Part shown: positions 43,980-45,937 of the stretch, piece by piece
Numbering within the stretch: the stretch's first letter is position 1
How the letters are laid out: each line of letters opens with the position of its first letter
DNA from: Anaerolineae bacterium
GTDB taxonomy: Bacteria > Chloroflexota > Anaerolineae > Promineifilales > Promineifilaceae
Direction of reading: 5' to 3'
NCBI GenBank assembly: GCA_023384355.1
Contig: JAHDWL010000001.1
Location: 284,085-330,021, forward strand
DNA: 45,937 nt
Program-made: the position numbers and the translations under genes
The notes under the pieces: model-generated
Databases searched by the model: none
Seen by the model: only the letters and a program-made list of their open reading frames with translations
What the model was told of the DNA's origin: nothing

Positions 43980-45320
43980 ATGAGAAGACGAAGTGATTTT
44001 ATATGGTTGTTGGCCATCATCGCAATTGTCGCGGTGGCTGTGTGGGTAATAATGAATCCCGCATTTCCTATCAGGTTGGGCCTTGATCTGCAGGGAGGAC
44101 TTCAGGTGTTACTGGAAGCCGATGTGCCGGAGGATCAGGAAGTTACACCGGAGGCCATGGACACTGCCCGTCAGATTGTCGACCGCCGTGTTAACGCCAT
44201 TGGGGTAACCGAGCCGCTGGTGCAGGTTGAGGGAAATCGCCGCATATTGGTCGAGTTGCCAGGTATCGAGGATTCCCAGGAAGCCATCTCCCTGATTCAG
44301 GAGACTGCCTTGCTGGAGTTTGTTGACACCGGTGACTACACCTTGCCCGAAGGGATGTGTATTCGGACATCGCTCAATGAGGGACCGTCCCGGTGCGAGA
44401 CTGAGGCCGCCGATGGTCAGGTTGCCCCGTCCGGTGAGGAACCCCCCACTTTCACCACGATTCTGACCGGTGCGGGTTTGCGAGAGGCTGGTGTGGGCAG
44501 CGACCAACTGGGTCAATACTTTGTCGATTTTACGTTGACGGAAGAAGGTGGGCAGATCTTTGAGGCGCATACCCGTGCCAATCAGGGAAAACATTTGACC
44601 ATTGTACTTGACAAGCAGGTTGTCTCCAGTCCCACAATCAACGCAGTAATCGAAAATCAGGGCACGATCACCGGTAACTTCACACTTGAAGAAGCTCAAC
44701 AATTGGCGACGCAACTGCGTTTCGGTAGCTTGCCGGTTCCCCTACGAATTGAAAGCACCCGCCAAATTGGCGCTACGCTAGGCGAGCAATCCATCGATGC
44801 CAGCATCCGGGCAGGCACGATTGGCGTTATCATCGTTTTACTGTTCATGCTCATCTATTATCGTTTACCGGGCCTGCTGGCTGATATCGCCCTCATTACA
44901 TACGTTGTTCTCAGCCTTGCCGTTTTTAAAGGCGTTGGCGTTACGTTGACTTTGCCGGCAATCACCGGCTTTCTGCTTTCGACAGGGATGGCAGTAGATG
45001 CCAACGTGCTCGTCTTCGAACGTATCAAGGAAGAGGTTCGCAAGGGTGCTCATTTGGACGACGCGCTCGACACTGGTTTTTCGCGCGCCTGGAACTCCAT
45101 TCGCGATTCCAACATTGCCACACTGGTCATTTGCTTCATTCTCTGGTCGTTCGGCCGAAATTTTGGTGCAAGCGCTGTAGAAGGCTTTGCCGTCACGTTG
45201 GCGATCGGCGTTTTCATCAGCATGTTCACGGCGGTGCTGGTCACGCGAACGTTGGTGCGCGTGTTCCTGGGTCGCAGCGCAAATTATCTCAATAGTCGCA
45301 AGTGGCTTTTGGGGATATAG
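43980..45320 (+). CDS. secD: Protein translocase subunit SecD
   Basis: 446 residues. The first helix runs WLLAIIAIVAVAVWVIM, then the D1 hallmark RLGLDLQGGLQVLLEAD, the P1 head region with QIVDRRVNAIGVTEPLVQVEGNRRILVELPG, and YFVDFTLTEEGGQIFEAHT. From FGSLPVPLRIESTRQIGATLG on come five helices with the RND-type segments GFLLSTGMAVDANVLVFERIKEEVRKG and FSRAWNSIRDSNIATL. With SecF it forms the complex that uses the proton or sodium gradient to draw exported proteins off the SecYEG channel. yajC is not next to it. secF follows after 21 bases. Confidence 0.97.
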   Translation: MRRRSDFIWLLAIIAIVAVAVWVIMNPAFPIRLGLDLQGGLQVLLEADVPEDQEVTPEAMDTARQIVDRRVNAIGVTEPLVQVEGNRRILVELPGIEDSQEAISLIQETALLEFVDTGDYTLPEGMCIRTSLNEGPSRCETEAADGQVAPSGEEPPTFTTILTGAGLREAGVGSDQLGQYFVDFTLTEEGGQIFEAHTRANQGKHLTIVLDKQVVSSPTINAVIENQGTITGNFTLEEAQQLATQLRFGSLPVPLRIESTRQIGATLGEQSIDASIRAGTIGVIIVLLFMLIYYRLPGLLADIALITYVVLSLAVFKGVGVTLTLPAITGFLLSTGMAVDANVLVFERIKEEVRKGAHLDDALDTGFSRAWNSIRDSNIATLVICFILWSFGRNFGASAVEGFAVTLAIGVFISMFTAVLVTRTLVRVFLGRSANYLNSRKWLLGI

Positions 45321-45341
45321 ACTTCGGCGAGGCTATCAAAC

Positions 45342-45937
45342 ATGTCATTCGTATATCACATAATCGAAAACCGCCGCCGTTATTTCATATTTTCGGGGAT
45401 AATGCTGGCGATCGGATTGATTGCCATGATTGCATCATTGGCGACGACCGGCTCTCCTTTCCGCGTTGGGGTAGATTTTCGCAGCGGCACCCGGTTCGAA
45501 ATACAATTCACCGAGCCGATGGATGAGAACGCTATCCGGGACGTGTTCGCCCAGTTCGGCATCACCAGCCCTTCAATCATCGCCTTGCGCGGCGAGGGTC
45601 TTGAAAATGCCTGGCAGATCCGAAGTGAATTTGTGTCTCCGGAAACGGCACAAGCGATCCTCGATGCGATGAATGAAGCTGCTCCCCTGCAACGGGACGC
45701 TTCCCAATTCACCAGTGTTAGCGCGGCAATCGGCAACGAGGTCACTCGTGCGGCGATTATCGCCGTGATCTTCGCGGCGATCGTAATCCTTTTTTACATT
45801 GCTCTTGTTTTTCGGCAGGTTCCCAATACCTTTCGCTATGGCACGACGGCGGTTATTGCCTTGCTTCATGACCTGTTCATCGTGCTGGGCTTTGCCGCAA
45901 TAACCGGCCTGATACTGGGTTGGGAGATCGACGCCCT
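45342..45937 (+). CDS. secF: Protein translocase subunit SecF, C-terminus cut by window edge
   Basis: 198 codons are visible from the ATG at 45342 with GGCGAGG ahead; the frame is open to the window end. It begins MSFVYHIIENRRRYFIFSGI, continues with GSPFRVGVDFRSGTRFEIQF (the SecF hallmark), a short P4 domain (FAQFGITSPSIIAL, NAWQIRSEF), and the helices AAIIAVIFAAIVILFYIALVF and TTAVIALLHDLFIVLGF. It partners SecD. The full gene should be about 300 residues, so roughly a third is missing. Confidence 0.95.
   Translation, partial: MSFVYHIIENRRRYFIFSGIMLAIGLIAMIASLATTGSPFRVGVDFRSGTRFEIQFTEPMDENAIRDVFAQFGITSPSIIALRGEGLENAWQIRSEFVSPETAQAILDAMNEAAPLQRDASQFTSVSAAIGNEVTRAAIIAVIFAAIVILFYIALVFRQVPNTFRYGTTAVIALLHDLFIVLGFAAITGLILGWEIDA

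Overview
The window looks like chromosomal core DNA from a GC-rich (roughly 57-60%), free-living bacterium. The most likely home is the phylum Chloroflexota (Anaerolineae and relatives). This is an inference from four things: very large secreted beta-helix/C25-like proteins, a class III cyclase-ATPase-TPR protein of about 1350 residues, a T-box-controlled ileS operon with an atypical class I synthetase, and several promoters that sit almost on the start codon. There is no phage, transposon, CRISPR array, rRNA or tRNA that I can see. Almost all of it is ordinary, densely packed housekeeping and envelope coding sequence.

Layout. 1-1549 (minus): the end of a cell-surface sugar cluster, with a truncated family 2 glycosyltransferase coupled to an rfbD-type dTDP-4-dehydrorhamnose reductase. 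1701-3599 (plus): trmD, a hotdog acyl-CoA thioesterase and a small membrane protein, overlapping end to end. 3637-3876 (minus): an acyl carrier protein whose terminator lies inside the end of the facing gene. 4243-8605 (plus): a PspC protein and a soluble-adenylyl-cyclase-like giant regulator. 8665-15432 (minus): one 2255-residue secreted protein with a CSLREA-type beta-helix, a PPC-like domain split by a hexapeptide repeat, a C25/gingipain-like peptidase domain and a duplicated C-terminal repeat module. 15877-20819 (plus): a fused 2-oxoacid dehydrogenase E1 alpha-beta and a three-gene ABC-2 exporter. 20826-26027 (plus): a promoter, a T-box with an ATC (Ile) specifier, an AlaX-type editing protein, an unknown protein and ileS. 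26117-32417 (plus): a secreted Kelch protein, then sbcD and sbcC. 32516-34616: divergent TetR and MocR-type regulators around a compact symmetric promoter/operator. 34630-37189 (minus): a family II pyrophosphatase with CBS domains, a SpoU methyltransferase with a zinc ribbon, and ogt. 37438-43896: a YfhO-like membrane protein, a patatin lipase (minus), a TAP-like hydrolase with a membrane tail and a small anchored protein. 43980-45937 (plus): secD and the start of secF.

The genes that clearly work together are the ileS operon (uncharged tRNA-Ile raises synthesis of the synthetase and an editing factor), sbcDC (DNA end processing), the ABC-2 trio, secDF, and probably the PPase-SpoU-ogt operon. 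The most novel-looking material is in the giant secreted protein (hexapeptide repeat inside a beta-sandwich, two four-repeat modules), the split-active-site cyclase, and a recurring promoter geometry that predicts leaderless transcripts. I did not find a convincing new defence or mobile system here.
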